Of a stretch of 64,000 nucleotides of DNA, positions 1 to 10,521 are shown piece by piece. Where the stretch lies: NCBI GenBank assembly GCA_030374765.1, contig JARGXX010000073.1, forward strand, positions 682,001 through 746,000, read 5' to 3'. Both the position numbers and the translations under genes were made by a program. The notes beneath the pieces were generated by a model that made no database searches, had not been told where the DNA came from, and saw only the letters and a list, made by a program, of their open reading frames with translations. Every line of letters starts with the position of its first letter. The stretch's first letter is position 1. The DNA is from Agarophyton chilense (lineage: Eukaryota; Rhodophyta; Florideophyceae; Gracilariales; Gracilariaceae).

Positions 1-543
1 GACTGCCCACGACTGGCAGTTAAAGATATTATCGACCCATCTATTCGTGCATTCTCTAGCCACTTTTGTTCGTTCTTTTAGACGCTCCATTTCTTCGGGA
101 TCAAATTCTGCAAAATGTTCAAGTCGACGATCAAAATCCTGTCGTCTGTGCTCCAAAGTTTCAAGTTCAGCAAGAACGTTTCGTCTCTCCTCAGTATCCT
201 CACGTCCAACCCTCAGCTCTTCGATTTCTTTCTTTAGCTGCGAACTCTCGTCGGTCTTCAGTTGTATCTGCTCCTTGACCTGTTTCAGCTTCATTTTCCG
301 CTTCTGCGAGGCTTCGCTAGGAAGGCACCAAAACACAGTTTGGACACCGCACTTGTCAGTGTTGACCATGTTATCATCCACAAGGCTCTGGAGAACTTCT
401 TTCACAGATTGTGAAACAATTCCTTTCCTCTTCGGGGCGATTTTCTCGAGTTCTTTCAGCGTGAAGAACTCTGCTGTTTCTGTGAATAGTTCCATGAGCC
501 GCTCACGTTTCTCGTCAAATGAAAGGCCTTTCCTGGGAGCCAT
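1..543 (-). CDS. MND1: Meiotic nuclear division protein MND1 (C-terminus beyond the left edge)
   Basis: MND1 pairs with HOP2 to form a coiled-coil heterodimer that helps DMC1/RAD51 pair homologous chromosomes in meiosis. The minus-strand frame opens at an ATG at 543 and stays open for 181 codons to the window edge. It begins MAPRKGLSFDEKRERLMELF, followed by a winged-helix part (residues about 10-80) with the family segment SVKEVLQSLVDDNMV. A leucine/lysine-rich coiled coil follows (about 85-160), then the hallmark ECTNRWVDNIFNCQSWAV close to the edge. The family is about 200 residues, so only some 20-30 residues should be missing. The start is the first ATG and matches the usual MND1 N-terminus. 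No intron is needed in the visible part. Identity is strong from motif recognition, and meiotic function is inferred from the family. Confidence 0.93.
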   Translation of the reverse strand, partial: MAPRKGLSFDEKRERLMELFTETAEFFTLKELEKIAPKRKGIVSQSVKEVLQSLVDDNMVNTDKCGVQTVFWCLPSEASQKRKMKLKQVKEQIQLKTDESSQLKKEIEELRVGREDTEERRNVLAELETLEHRRQDFDRRLEHFAEFDPEEMERLKERTKVARECTNRWVDNIFNCQSWAV

Positions 544-952
544 TCTGCTAATGAGGATGGAGGAAAGCCGGTGCAGAAGAGCCTGGATGCAGCAGACGGG
601 TGCTACTGATCATTTAACAAAGGTTTCGTTCAGAGGCTGTTCGCGAATACCACGAAGCGTAAGTCCGTCACCGTGTGACATAAGCTTTGCAGAAATGCAG
701 CACGGACAAAAAAAAGGCGCCAGAGCGCAGATTTCTTTTCGCCCCTGAGAAGGCGCGTCACGAACTCGTGATGAGTCCGTCACGCACCCATCACGTTTAA
801 CGTGATCAACGCCGCACCATCGCCTCTGTGTGACTAGAGCCCTTTACAACGCTTCGTTGTCATTATGGTGGGAGTGCCTTCTTCCTCGCAACTCTTCAGC
901 GCCGACGTTCTACGTTCTAGCAGGTCTGTGGGTCATGAGAGCGTGAAATTAT
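544..952. promoter_or_regulatory. Upstream region of MND1 with clustered TCACG/CGTGA palindromes
   Basis: This gap separates the MND1 start from the 3' end of the next minus-strand gene, so it should hold the MND1 promoter. It contains two perfect inverted repeats, TCACGAACTCGTGA at 758-771 and ATCACGTTTAACGTGAT at 790-806, plus a further TCACG at 780-784. That makes five half-sites within 50 bp. Their regulatory role is inferred from position and symmetry only. Confidence 0.4.
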
Positions 953-2017
953 TTAGGCCACGGCCGACCCCGCACCCAAAATTCTTCCGGCCCATTGCTC
1001 ATCGCGCAATGTAACGCTACCTCCAGCCCTTATTTGAACAGAGCAAACACTTTCAGCGTGGTCAACCTCAGATGCGCTGTCCTGTAACACCCCGACTTCA
1101 TCACGAACACTGTCCGCTTTCATATTAAACGTTCCTGAAAATCTCTTTCGCACGCCCAGGTGCACGTGTCCATCAGCATCGACATCGATTGACTCTGTGC
1201 CCGCATCAGCCAGCGTTAGACGTACATCACCTCTGCTTCTCAGCTTCAGCTTCCCTTGGACAGCAGAGATTTCTGTCTTGCCGGCTTCTATGTATGCTTC
1301 TCCATGCACTGCATCAGCAGAAAAATCACGGTCGCACTGAAGCATCATTCGCCCACCGTACAAGCAGCCCGCTTCCAGCGTCCCACCGCACCGAACTTTA
1401 ATGTCATTTCCCTGTGCCCTCGTGAGCTTGACAGAACCTCTTTGCGATTCTATGTCCACATTGCCCTGTAAAATACGGGCCTCAATTCTTCCTTCCTTCG
1501 TTTTTATGCTTGCACTTGTACTTCGCAACTTATTCACATAGATGGCTGCACTGTCAGACCTAACTCGAAAATCCCCTTCGATGGTGTCGCACAAGTGGAG
1601 ATTTCCATCGGCAAGGTCGATCCATAGGTTATGCAAGCCAGGGATTTCAACTCGCAATTCCGGTACGTCGGTGACCAAAAGTCTCGCACTTTCACAGTCA
1701 TTCTGTGGTGCAGACGCTTCAATGTGAGTTGAAGAAGACCCGTCATCTGCTTCTTCTTTCGCGCGCACAGCCAGTATCTTCGAAAAGCTTCTGGCCTTGG
1801 CTTCATTCATATTTTCCGACGTCGGGATGTATAGATGAATGTTTGTTTGTGTCCAATCTGATTCGTGTGGATCCAACGGTGATATGCTCAAATTGCATTT
1901 GAACGGGAGTGAGATCTTCAGCGTTCCATGAGGCGCGCTCATTAGCTTCCAACTCTGAATGTGGAGCTGACGACGAGCGATCCGAAACGCAGAGCAAAGT
2001 GATGCCGTGTAATTCAT
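953..2017 (-). CDS. DUF4097/FAM185A-like beta-repeat protein, probably organellar
   Basis: The frame encodes 354 residues from the ATG at 2017. The frame continues upstream to 2092 but has no earlier ATG. The first 25 residues (MNYTASLCSAFRIARRQLH...) are rich in Arg, Ser and Ala and lack acidic residues, like a mitochondrial presequence. From about residue 115 the protein is a run of short beta-type repeats (IEGDFRVRSDSAAIYVNKLR, GNVDIESQRGSVKLTRAQG, GKLKLRSRGDVRLTLADAG). This is the pattern of the putative adhesin/DUF4097 fold shared with animal FAM185A. The molecular function of that family is not established. The gene is divergent from the pseudouridine synthase at 2523, sharing a 505-bp region. 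Family assignment is moderate; being a real gene is near certain. Confidence 0.8.
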   Translation of the reverse strand: MNYTASLCSAFRIARRQLHIQSWKLMSAPHGTLKISLPFKCNLSISPLDPHESDWTQTNIHLYIPTSENMNEAKARSFSKILAVRAKEEADDGSSSTHIEASAPQNDCESARLLVTDVPELRVEIPGLHNLWIDLADGNLHLCDTIEGDFRVRSDSAAIYVNKLRSTSASIKTKEGRIEARILQGNVDIESQRGSVKLTRAQGNDIKVRCGGTLEAGCLYGGRMMLQCDRDFSADAVHGEAYIEAGKTEISAVQGKLKLRSRGDVRLTLADAGTESIDVDADGHVHLGVRKRFSGTFNMKADSVRDEVGVLQDSASEVDHAESVCSVQIRAGGSVTLRDEQWAGRILGAGSAVA

Positions 2018-2522
2018 AAGAGTTAACACAACTCTCAGGAGTACAAGAGATCCTCTCAGTTTATTAGTTCTTGGAGAAAAGCGTATACACAACAGGGTAT
2101 TTTCTTTTGAATCGAGAACCTACCTTGGTAATTTAAAAAAAAAACCAAGATCTTGAAGGATGCAAAACGCAGTTTTTCCGGCCACCCGACCTGGTTGATG
2201 ACTTCCCACGTCTTCCCACGACTTCCCAGTCGTTTGTCTTCACGGTAGATCTCAGGTTAGTGCGGGTCAAACAGTCTTAGGGATACGAAGGAAGGAGCTA
2301 TTGCCTAAACGCAAATGCGTTCGAATCATTGGATCACGTGTGCTGGCTTTCCATGACAGAGAAGGGATCACGGAGGTGAACTGCGCCGACGTCATCGGAA
2401 ATTTACAGAAAACAACCTGACCTCAACCAGAGAAGGTCTGGTGTTTCTGCAACTTGGTGTTGAGAGAATCGCGCGTGGTGGTCCGTCGTATAACAGACCT
2501 ATTTAGCGCTGAGTAGCCAAAT
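2018..2522. promoter_or_regulatory. Shared divergent promoter region with a 10-bp tandem repeat
   Basis: The 505 bp between the divergent starts at 2017 (minus) and 2523 (plus) should carry both promoters. Three head-to-tail copies of a 10-bp unit (ACTTCCCACG, TCTTCCCACG, ACTTCCCAGT) sit at 2201-2230. An A-rich run lies near 2137-2145. I found no TATA box that I would defend. Confidence 0.35.
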
Positions 2523-3596
2523 ATGTTTGGAACCCAAGCTGCGAAAGAGGGTCTGGAAAAAAATCGGTATCTGTTTTCATTTGTTTCCGCAGTCCCGCTG
2601 TGCTCTGCGAACAACTGTGTTGCAAGTATGAATCTGTCATGGATATCAAGTGCACCAGTCCGCATTTACTCCATGAGTGTTTTGGGCAAAAGAGCAGTTT
2701 GTCCGGTGTATGGAAAGCCACGGCTCAGGGGAGCAGCAACGAATCAAAACTCGTTGATGCGACGAAACCCGATCTTCTCCGTAGTCTATGAAAGTCAAGA
2801 GTCTTCTCAGCAGTTTAATTCGGAAGGAATTCGCGTAAACAAGTGTTTCACGAGCTTTGCATCAAGGAGGGAATCTGATGCATTCGTTCGAGAAGGTCGC
2901 GTAATGATAAATGGAAAGCTCGCGTTACCAGGAAGTCGAGTATCTCCAGGGAATGTGGTCACTTTGGACGGTCAAACAGTAGACTGGGAACGTCTTACTT
3001 TAATGCGAACAACAAGGAGTTTCTACTACGTGAAGCATTGGAAGCGTAGTGATGTTCTTTGTACAACCGACGAAAGTTATGAGAATAACATCGTCCAGGA
3101 GATAAAGCTTCCGGACGTCCCGGACAGGTTATTCCCAATCGGGCGATTAGATGAATCTTCTACTGGTTTGATCCTTTTAACATCTGACGGTCGTTTGCCG
3201 AATGCAGTCTTAGGAGCATCCCAGAAATGTTCAAAGACTTATGAGGTATCTACAGACCGGGTTGTTTCAGAAGATGATCTTGTGAAGCTACGGAAAGGTA
3301 TTGTCATCACCACAGAGTACAGGAGAGGCAGGAGCAAAGGGAGTAAGCGCGTTTCACAAACATTGCCTTGTGAGGTATGGAGGAAGCGAAAAGATTTGCT
3401 AGTTACTTTGTATGAAGGACGTAATAGACAAATTCGAAAGATGTTTGGAGCTTTGGGATACACCATCACAATGATCCATAGGATTGAATTCATGGGTGTT
3501 ACATTAGAAGGCTTGAATGGTCCTGGCGACTCTTCTCTTTTGTCTGGCGAAGAAATGAATTTCGTAAAGACCGCCCTCGGAGAGAAAGCATGTTGA
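2523..3596 (+). CDS. RsuA/RluB-type rRNA pseudouridine synthase, probably plastid-targeted
   Basis: This 357-residue protein should isomerise a specific uridine of organellar ribosomal RNA. An S4 RNA-binding domain lies at about residues 101-155 (IRVNKCFTSFASRRESDAFV, with REGRVMINGKLALPGSRV). The synthase core follows, with the catalytic motif GRLDESSTGLILLTSDG near 210, whose Asp is the nucleophile, and the C-terminal signature EGRNRQIRKMFGALGY near 310. Domain order and motifs fit the bacterial RsuA/RluB/RluF family. The first 90 residues do not belong to either domain. They contain several Met residues (1, 36, 50), and the stretch from Met36 (MNLSWISSAPVRIYSMSVLG) looks like a transit peptide. 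Translation could therefore begin at 2523 or 2628. Plastid rather than mitochondrial destination is inferred. Confidence 0.92.
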   Translation: MFGTQAAKEGLEKNRYLFSFVSAVPLCSANNCVASMNLSWISSAPVRIYSMSVLGKRAVCPVYGKPRLRGAATNQNSLMRRNPIFSVVYESQESSQQFNSEGIRVNKCFTSFASRRESDAFVREGRVMINGKLALPGSRVSPGNVVTLDGQTVDWERLTLMRTTRSFYYVKHWKRSDVLCTTDESYENNIVQEIKLPDVPDRLFPIGRLDESSTGLILLTSDGRLPNAVLGASQKCSKTYEVSTDRVVSEDDLVKLRKGIVITTEYRRGRSKGSKRVSQTLPCEVWRKRKDLLVTLYEGRNRQIRKMFGALGYTITMIHRIEFMGVTLEGLNGPGDSSLLSGEEMNFVKTALGEKAC

Positions 3597-4834
3597 GCGG
3601 GAAATGTCGATATGTAAGTATTACTTGATACATGTTTAACCCTTTTCAACCGGGACGCGCATGTCTATAATAATACACATAAGCTACGCATATCATTGTG
3701 GCTAGGATGACGCGTTGGTCCATGGACTGTACTTCGCGCTCTATGCGTGTATGCGCTCAAACCTTCACTTTTCTCATATCAAATATAATCTCCCGATTAG
3801 CGAAACATTGACGTCCCGTTTCCGAAAAGTATGGATCATAGTTTTGGAATAGTCCGTCAACTATGGAGCAGGAATGATAAGGCGTGTGACATCGATGGGA
3901 AACCCAACTCTCTTGCACTTATTCCTCCCAAAACGCGGGGGTATGAAACATATATGGTTGAATGAAACACCGCTTTTTTGGAGTTGTCCAAAATCATTGT
4001 TTCTCTTTTGTCTATGGATTCTCTTTGGAGATCGTGTCATTCAGGAATATGAATGTCTTACCACATCGCCAACATCTAAAAAAGGCTTTGACTGTACAAT
4101 AAAACTTGTTCTCAGGACATATATTACTCCAAACGGTTTGTCTTTGATAGGAGTATATCTATTGAGAAGTATGAGAAGAGCAGCCATGCTGAGTTGGCGG
4201 TTATGTTTTACCCAGAAGAAGAGCCATAGAATCGTGACAAACACCACAATTTGTTTCGCCTCATCTTATCAATCTACTGCCTTTGTACTGTGACAACCAC
4301 TAGCTAGGCTATAAAAGTGTCCAGCCAGACACTGGCGGAAGGTGGACAGCTGTACTAGTAGTAAGCTCCCACATGTACAAATCTGCCACCTCCAGTTGAT
4401 TTGGATTGTGTGATTTGGGTTGTGTAGATTGTCTTTCTTTTTTTTTACTATGGTCTGCCGTTTCTGATTTCGAAGCGGCAGGAGAAGTGCCTCTAAAGGT
4501 AATTCTCTGTCTTAATAAAGGCCAAAAACCCTAACGGCCACTGCTTATCATATGTACTAAAGATTTATCCTGTCTTTCGCTACAATTTGTCTTCAAGTCT
4601 TCAATCGCACTCTTTTCGCAGCATACGGATTCTTTTGAGTAAGATTCATTAACCAAGGACTATCGACGCGAACGAGAACGGTACATCGTATTCAGTTCAT
4701 GTTTTCGCACCCACTGTAGTTTAGTGTGAAAGCCAGAAGCGACAATTTATTAATTTATGGATTCTGGTCGATCATCCATCCAGATTGGAACTCCTTCACC
4801 AGTACAGTACATGTTGACATTCTCCATGTCCGAC
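3597..4834. other. Intergenic, AT-rich; weak transposase-like fragment
   Basis: This lies between two convergent genes, and no host gene is supported. On the minus strand around 4020-4130 one frame reads CPENKFYCTVKAFFRCWRCG followed by KTFIFLNDTISKENP. It has the spacing of a zinc ribbon and the KTF-type ending seen at the N-terminus of Merlin/ISXO2-like transposases. It is too short and decayed to call firmly. The rest shows nothing beyond poly-T tracts. Confidence 0.3.
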
Positions 4835-7285
4835 TTAGCCGGCCGTCACATCTTGACTACCATGTTCTGCCTTTATCTTTTTTGAATTCAAGAGCTTGGA
4901 ATACTCAACAAGAAGGACTTCAACGTATGTTTTGATTGCCTTCTGGGTGAGAAAGCTCGCAGCAAAATCGTTAGCGTTCTTGACGATCGCCTTTGCTTCG
5001 GAGTCATGCTCTTGAGCCCATTTGATCTTTTCGATGGTATCCTGAAAGAAGAAATCTGTTGGAATGTAATGGGTAAAAGGCTTGAGAAGTGGTTCCCAGA
5101 ACTGTCCACAAGGCGTTTCCTGTTTGAGTATGGCTGAAGGTCCGAATATCTGCTTATTTAAGCGATCGGCCCAGAAGCAGTTTCCCTCGGCGTACAAGAT
5201 ATACTTGTACTGGTGGTGGTCAGCTTCGCTAAGAATTCTCATCTGATGCATTTCGCCGCCCCATCGCCCGCTCACACCGACGTCGAAGAAGTCTGGATTC
5301 TGCGAAGATAGGAAATGAAGTCTACTTCTTCCAGAATCATTTGCGTGTTCATCTGCTTCTTCTTTTGTTTTGTAGAACATGCTTGGACGGTTTCCCCCGC
5401 GAAACACTGCTTTCGATTGTTTCTCTTCCCAAGGGGTCTTATCAGAGGATTTGTATTTTTCCATTTTCGCATCCCAGCTTTGGAGTCCACCTCGAACAGG
5501 ATCCCCCTCCCACATTGGAAAAGGTATGTTGTCTGAGAAGTTGCAAGATACAATTGTGAACGTCGGGCTACTCTCCTGATATACAGATCCTCGGTAGATG
5601 TGCTCGGCATTAACGGTCTGAACACAGTCATGAACAGCGACAATAAATTCTGTGTTGGGAACGTTTCCTTCTTTTGCTATTTCGCTCAGCAACCCGACAA
5701 GCTCCTGGATACGGGTCTTGTAGAAGGGCTTCGAGTTTTTCGTCATCTCATAGGGATCCAGAAGATATAGCTCTTTGATGGAATGATGGGTCAGAATACA
5801 ACCGAAATCACCGTAGCGTGTAGTTTGTGATTGATTTTTGAAGAGAATACTTACTTTTTTCAATGAGCTGGAAGAGAATCGTTTGGATTCCTTTGTTAGA
5901 CCCCGGGGGGCTCAAGGAGTACGTCTTCCGTCTGAGAATCTCAAAAAATGAACGTCTGTCGATTCCGTCGCCAAACGGGGCAAGATATGCTTTCACAAGT
6001 TTCTCGTAGTAAGAACGAACTTGGGAATCATCCAATATTCCGGTGTCGCCAGGAACTTGAAGTTCTTCCATATTCCTGTTCATTGGATGCGGTCCAGTGT
6101 ATGTACTGTTCACAGTGAACGGTTCCTCCGCTGATTTAGCTTTCTTCTTCTTTTTTTCCTTTTTGCCTTTCTTCTTCTTCCCTTTTGTCTTTTTCGTACT
6201 CGTCTCATCTCTACTAGATGAAGACTTATCTGGTTCTTTGGAACCCGTTTTCGATGTGGTCTCGGATTTTTTCTCGTTTTTGGATGTTTTTTCTGTCGAT
6301 TGGTGTGGCGTCTCTGCATCTATCGAACCAGACTCGGGTTTATCTTTGATCAGATTTGCAGAAGAGTCATTGGATGAAGACGAATCCGATCTTTCAGATC
6401 CTTTCGAGTTGTTTCCGAGGTTTTTCTCACGCGGTTTCGCTCCTCCAGCTTTTGTAGTTGAAGCATCGGATTCCTTCTTCTCTGATGGATCACTAGCCCT
6501 CTTCTTCTTTTTTTTCTTCTTTTTCTTCTTTCCGCTTTTGCTTCCCGCCTTCTTCTTCTTCTTCTTCTTCTTCTTCTTTTCGGAAGAGCTGCCTTTTTCG
6601 CTTGAAGCATGTGATGGAGAACCTGGTGGCCCGTCCTTGGTTGCTGAAACGGTTTCTTTTTTTTTCTTTTCGGCTCTTTCTTCTGTTTTCGCGGTACTGG
6701 TATTGTTGTTCTCCGTGTGATTGTCCCCGTGCTCGTCAAAGGCTCCCGTCAGGCCGATTGCCCCGGGAAGGAGATTTGAGCTCCTTTCTTCTCTACTGTT
6801 TCCTTCAAGATTCTCAAACGTTTTACCTTCATTTGTTATAGCTCCGGGCAAATGAATTTGAACGGTTATGTTTTCTTGATTCGAAAGGTGGGGATTTGTA
6901 GGGATGGCCATACGCAAGGATTCGATCACTTTTTTCTGTGAATGAGGTCTTGGCCTCGATGCTGCGACATCCCAGAAAGTTGTCGTGTACATAAGAATGA
7001 ATAAGCTGAACAATATCTGATTACGGTGTCAATCACGGTAAGAGGAAGGTACATGTCAGTCTTTGATATACCATTATAAAGAGACCCTACACAATCACTT
7101 ACATATCCCCAGTTTTTGGTTACAAAAGCTATCGCTCTTATTATGTGATGCCTCCATACGAAAAGAAGGGACTCCTGCACGAAATGAGATGCGTTTCCGT
7201 TTTTCGAATCATTCTTGAATCGATGCGACAAGTTTTTTCTGAGAGGTGCATGTCTTGAGCTTCTAGACGATGATTTATGGCGCAT
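4835..7285 (-). CDS. GT90 (CAP10/POGLUT-like) glycosyltransferase, type II membrane protein, three exons
   Basis: Exons 7285-7103, 7016-5855 and 5772-4835 give about 760 residues. Both introns (86 and 82 bp) start GTAAGT, keep the frame (phases 0 and 1) and have CTGAC-like branch sites. Splicing creates a single membrane anchor across the first junction (ILFSLFILMYTTTFW, residues about 62-76) preceded by a basic cytosolic tail. Residues about 165-370 form a Lys/Ser/Glu-rich stalk with two runs of ten or more lysines. The GT90 domain is at about 440-740, with VPNTEFIVAVHDC, AVFRGGNRPSMFY, a GRSRLHFLSS-type segment and GNCFWADRLNKQIFGPSAIL. GT90 enzymes transfer xylose or glucose in the ER/Golgi, and the acceptor here is unknown. 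The start is the first ATG; a GTG lies three codons upstream. Confidence 0.88.
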
Positions 7286-8706
7286 TTTTACCACAAGAAA
7301 GAGTAGATCTGAAAAAAAACGCCTGAGAAGTCAAACATCAAAAAATGTGAAGGACATGCGAAAGACGATCGAACTATTTGTACTTCCTTGACAATTGTTC
7401 ACAGAAAGGCGGACCCGGGATGCTGTTTTGTATTAATATTCCCGGCGGGTATTGTCTTAACTAATCATCGAACTTGGAAGAAGAAGAGCAGCGTACACGG
7501 AACTTCCAGGATGAAGTGCGTCTCTTAATTCGAAGACACTTCGAGGGAATTAAATTATAACTCGAATTGTTCAATCGATGTGAAGCTGTTTGTTTGTAGT
7601 TTATTAGTCATGCACAAAATTTCATATCAACCTTTGTCTTCACGGCGTGCCACAGAATAATACATGGAAAATTATGGGAATCCCAAACGGAGTCTAGGCA
7701 TTGCTGATGGGTCAATTCCGAAGGACACTAGCGTCTAGAACAGGGACTCCTTCGCTGCATAGATAGGATTTTTGGTGTTTGATTCAGAGTAGCTTCCCAC
7801 CTTCGACATGGTTCACAGCCTATGATTCCAAAAGCGATGGATCTGCTTCAGCAGCCCACTGGCCACTTCCGAATGCAAAACTTGATGGGGTGTTTGTGTC
7901 GTTCTTGTGAGGACGGAAGCTCATCTCGACGAGTGGCGTCCGTCCAAGAGCAATTCAACCCAGATCATTCGATATACTTGGTGCGCGTTGCACATTCGTA
8001 TCGCTGGACGTTTTTTTCTGCACATGTCAGAATATGGTACCTATGTGGAGTAATGTTTTGAGAGGAGAGCTTGGTGCTTTCCGAGCGTTCTTCGATCTCG
8101 TTTACATGTTCTGATCTGGGGCAAGAGTTCGCCGCTCTAAACGTCGTTCACTCAAAGCATAGTTCATGGTGATAGATAGCAGAGTCGCATGTAGTGGGCC
8201 GATAAAGATTGGGAGTCCGATTAAAGAGTTATCATGTCTGAGAGTAACACATCACGGAGAAGGTAGAAGGTAAAAGGGATAGATTGCTGACCTTGGACTG
8301 TAGATATGTGTTTTTATTCCGTTCTCTCAGTGGAAGTTGGAAAAAATTCAGTAATGCTGGGATTGCTGGGAGTGCAGCTGTGCTTATGGCGTCGTGAACG
8401 TGTTCTGGTCTGCAGCCATCCAGCTAAGACAGAGTGTACAAATATCTCTTAGGAAATGCAGGTTTGGGTACAAAAATCTGATGCATAAGTTGTAAAATGT
8501 TGTATAACACTAACATTACGGGGATGGGGTGACAACTTGGATTGACGTAAAAGTTCACTGACAATTGAACTCGAACAGACGAACGAGGACAATTGGATAC
8601 AAATAGTTATCTGTTGTGTTGGTCCTTGAAACTTCCTGTATCCCAGCTCCTTCTACGCCGACTCGATTACGATCCTTTTGTTTAAGTTGTCGGCGATAAG
8701 AACACA
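7286..8706. other. Intergenic promoter space, no gene seen
   Basis: This lies between the divergent GT90 and armadillo-repeat genes. Frames in this stretch are short and unlike known proteins. It presumably holds both promoters and 5' untranslated regions. I see no RNA gene, no repeat longer than about 12 bp and no transposon remnant. Confidence 0.5.
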
Positions 8707-10521
8707 ATGTCGACAGAAGACAACTCTCCGAAAAATGTAGGTGGCTTCGAAGAATCAAAAAGGGAAAAGAGTGTCTTGGAACCCACGGGAACGGAGAAGA
8801 AGGCAATGAATGATGTGAATGAGCTTGAAGAAAAGAAAAAACGTTTAGTCAAAGAAGCCAGAAAGAATGTGACAGAACTTCTTGAGGCAGTTGAAAAAGA
8901 CAAAGCTGCAACCCCTGACGATCACAGCTACACCTTCTCTCAGAATCCTCTAAAGGTCTTTTCCTCGGCCGACGTCGTTACTGTTGACAAATTCGTTATG
9001 TCGGGTGGAATTCGTTCCATTTCAATGGCAATGAAGAAGCACGCATCATCAAGTGCTGTGGTCAGCTCCGCAACGAAAACTTTAGTTGCAATGATGTTCT
9101 ATGATCCCTCCATCACAGAAAATGCTCTCAAAGCCGGGGTTATCGAAAGTTTAATTACGGCATTATTCGCTCAAGTCGATGCAGATAATGAAGAAGCTAA
9201 AGTATTCACCTTAAAAGCCTTGCGTGGATTCACTCAAGATGAAGAACGAAGGAAGGAAATATACGAAGGAAAAGGACTAGAAGGAATTATCGCTATTATG
9301 AATAGAAACACCGATAACCCCCGCGTTCTTTCTCACGCTGCACTGCTGCTTTCCAATCTGGCGTTTGGAAACCCGCAAATCAAAGACGCAACTGGGGCAA
9401 TGGGCGGTATTGCTGCGATCTGCAATGGAATGTTTACGCATTTGAATCATCAGGGAATGCAAGCCCGTGGCTCGCTTGCTCTTCGCAATCTTTCTTACAA
9501 CTCAGAACTGAACCATAAAATTGCTGGAGAGAATGGCGCGGCGCAAGCCTTGATCAAAACTATCCAACAATTCCCCAACGACCGTGAAGTCGCTCATCAA
9601 TCTTGTGTTGCTCTGGTGAACTTATCGAGCGCGAATGAAGAAAACCGAAAGCGAATTGTGAAGGCTGACGGAGCTCCACTTTTTGTCAAAATGATGCGAA
9701 TGCATCCCGATTCCGTGACTGTGAATGACGACTGTGTCTCAATCATTCGCAACATATCTGTTGGGAATCCCGAAGGTCAGGTTGAGCTTGGGAACTGCGG
9801 TGGAGTTGCTGAAGTGTGTAAAGTGATGAGAAAGTTCGAGAAAAGGGCTCAACTGGCGGTAAAAGCTTGTGCTGCCGTTCGATATTTATCTTTTCTTCCT
9901 GAAAATCGAGACAGAGTATGTTCAGAAGGTGGAATGGAAGCGGTGGTAAACATACTCAAATTCCATTCAGCTGACCCAAAAATAGTGGAGCAAGCCTTGT
10001 TGGCTATTGGGAACGCCACTTTTCAACATGACGAAAACAAGACTAGAACCGGAAAATGCGGGGGAATAGTCGAAATCATCAAAGCCCTTGAGAAGCATCG
10101 TCTGAATTCTGGAATTCAAGAGCACGGGTGCAGAGTACTACGCAATTTAGCTGATAACTGCGAGTTCAACAGTGCTTTAGAAGCAGAGAATGGTGCAGTT
10201 TATGCAGGATCCTTGGCAATGATGGGATTTCCCGACAACGCTTCTATCCAAGAACAGGCATCGGCGATGCTATTGAACATTACGTTGAATGCAGTAAGCT
10301 TGGAAAAAGTCGCGCGTGGGGATGTCGCGAGGCTCGCAGAAAAGGCCTTGGCGATGCACCCAAAACACCGTGGGGTCCAACTGCAGGCTGGAAGCCTCTG
10401 GGATCGTCTTGTTGAGTATGAAGAAGGTAACTTTAGTAATGATACCAGACGAGGTTCGGAGCACAATTCTGGCCGCTCGGGCTTTTCTATCTTTGGAAAA
10501 CGTCGTAGCAAGCACAATTAA
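8707..10521 (+). CDS. Armadillo-repeat protein
   Basis: The 604-residue intronless protein starts at an ATG in a clean context. Residues about 1-70 are charged and predicted helical (EEKKKRLVKEARKNVTELLE). From about residue 95 to 580 it is built of roughly 42-44-residue armadillo units. Each carries the GG(I/V)-type start and NLS/NIS/NLA-type end, for example LALRNLSYNSELNHKIAGEN, ALVNLSSANEENRKRIVKAD and VLRNLADNCEFNSALEAENG. I count about eleven units. Such superhelices bind extended peptides. Vac8, ARMC6 and plant ARO-type proteins share the fold, but nothing here decides the partner. The C-terminus is Ser/Arg/Lys-rich (SGFSIFGKRRSKHN) and could act as a basic localisation signal. Confidence 0.9.
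   Translation: MSTEDNSPKNVGGFEESKREKSVLEPTGTEKKAMNDVNELEEKKKRLVKEARKNVTELLEAVEKDKAATPDDHSYTFSQNPLKVFSSADVVTVDKFVMSGGIRSISMAMKKHASSSAVVSSATKTLVAMMFYDPSITENALKAGVIESLITALFAQVDADNEEAKVFTLKALRGFTQDEERRKEIYEGKGLEGIIAIMNRNTDNPRVLSHAALLLSNLAFGNPQIKDATGAMGGIAAICNGMFTHLNHQGMQARGSLALRNLSYNSELNHKIAGENGAAQALIKTIQQFPNDREVAHQSCVALVNLSSANEENRKRIVKADGAPLFVKMMRMHPDSVTVNDDCVSIIRNISVGNPEGQVELGNCGGVAEVCKVMRKFEKRAQLAVKACAAVRYLSFLPENRDRVCSEGGMEAVVNILKFHSADPKIVEQALLAIGNATFQHDENKTRTGKCGGIVEIIKALEKHRLNSGIQEHGCRVLRNLADNCEFNSALEAENGAVYAGSLAMMGFPDNASIQEQASAMLLNITLNAVSLEKVARGDVARLAEKALAMHPKHRGVQLQAGSLWDRLVEYEEGNFSNDTRRGSEHNSGRSGFSIFGKRRSKHN

Noticed and set aside
47-748. Plus-strand 233-codon frame
   Set aside because: It is the mirror of MND1 on the opposite strand. 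It has Ser/Arg-rich shadow composition and no motif.
2310-2345. GTTCGAATC-like B box near 2320
   Set aside because: There are no complementary acceptor arms at tRNA spacing. It lies within a divergent promoter region.
3874-4293. Plus-strand 139-codon frame
   Set aside because: The starting context is arbitrary and no motif is present. The more protein-like signal is on the opposite strand and is itself weak.
6097-6720. Plus-strand 207-codon Phe/Leu-rich frame resembling a membrane protein
   Set aside because: The runs of Phe are the reverse complement of the polylysine stalk of GT90. It is a composition artefact.
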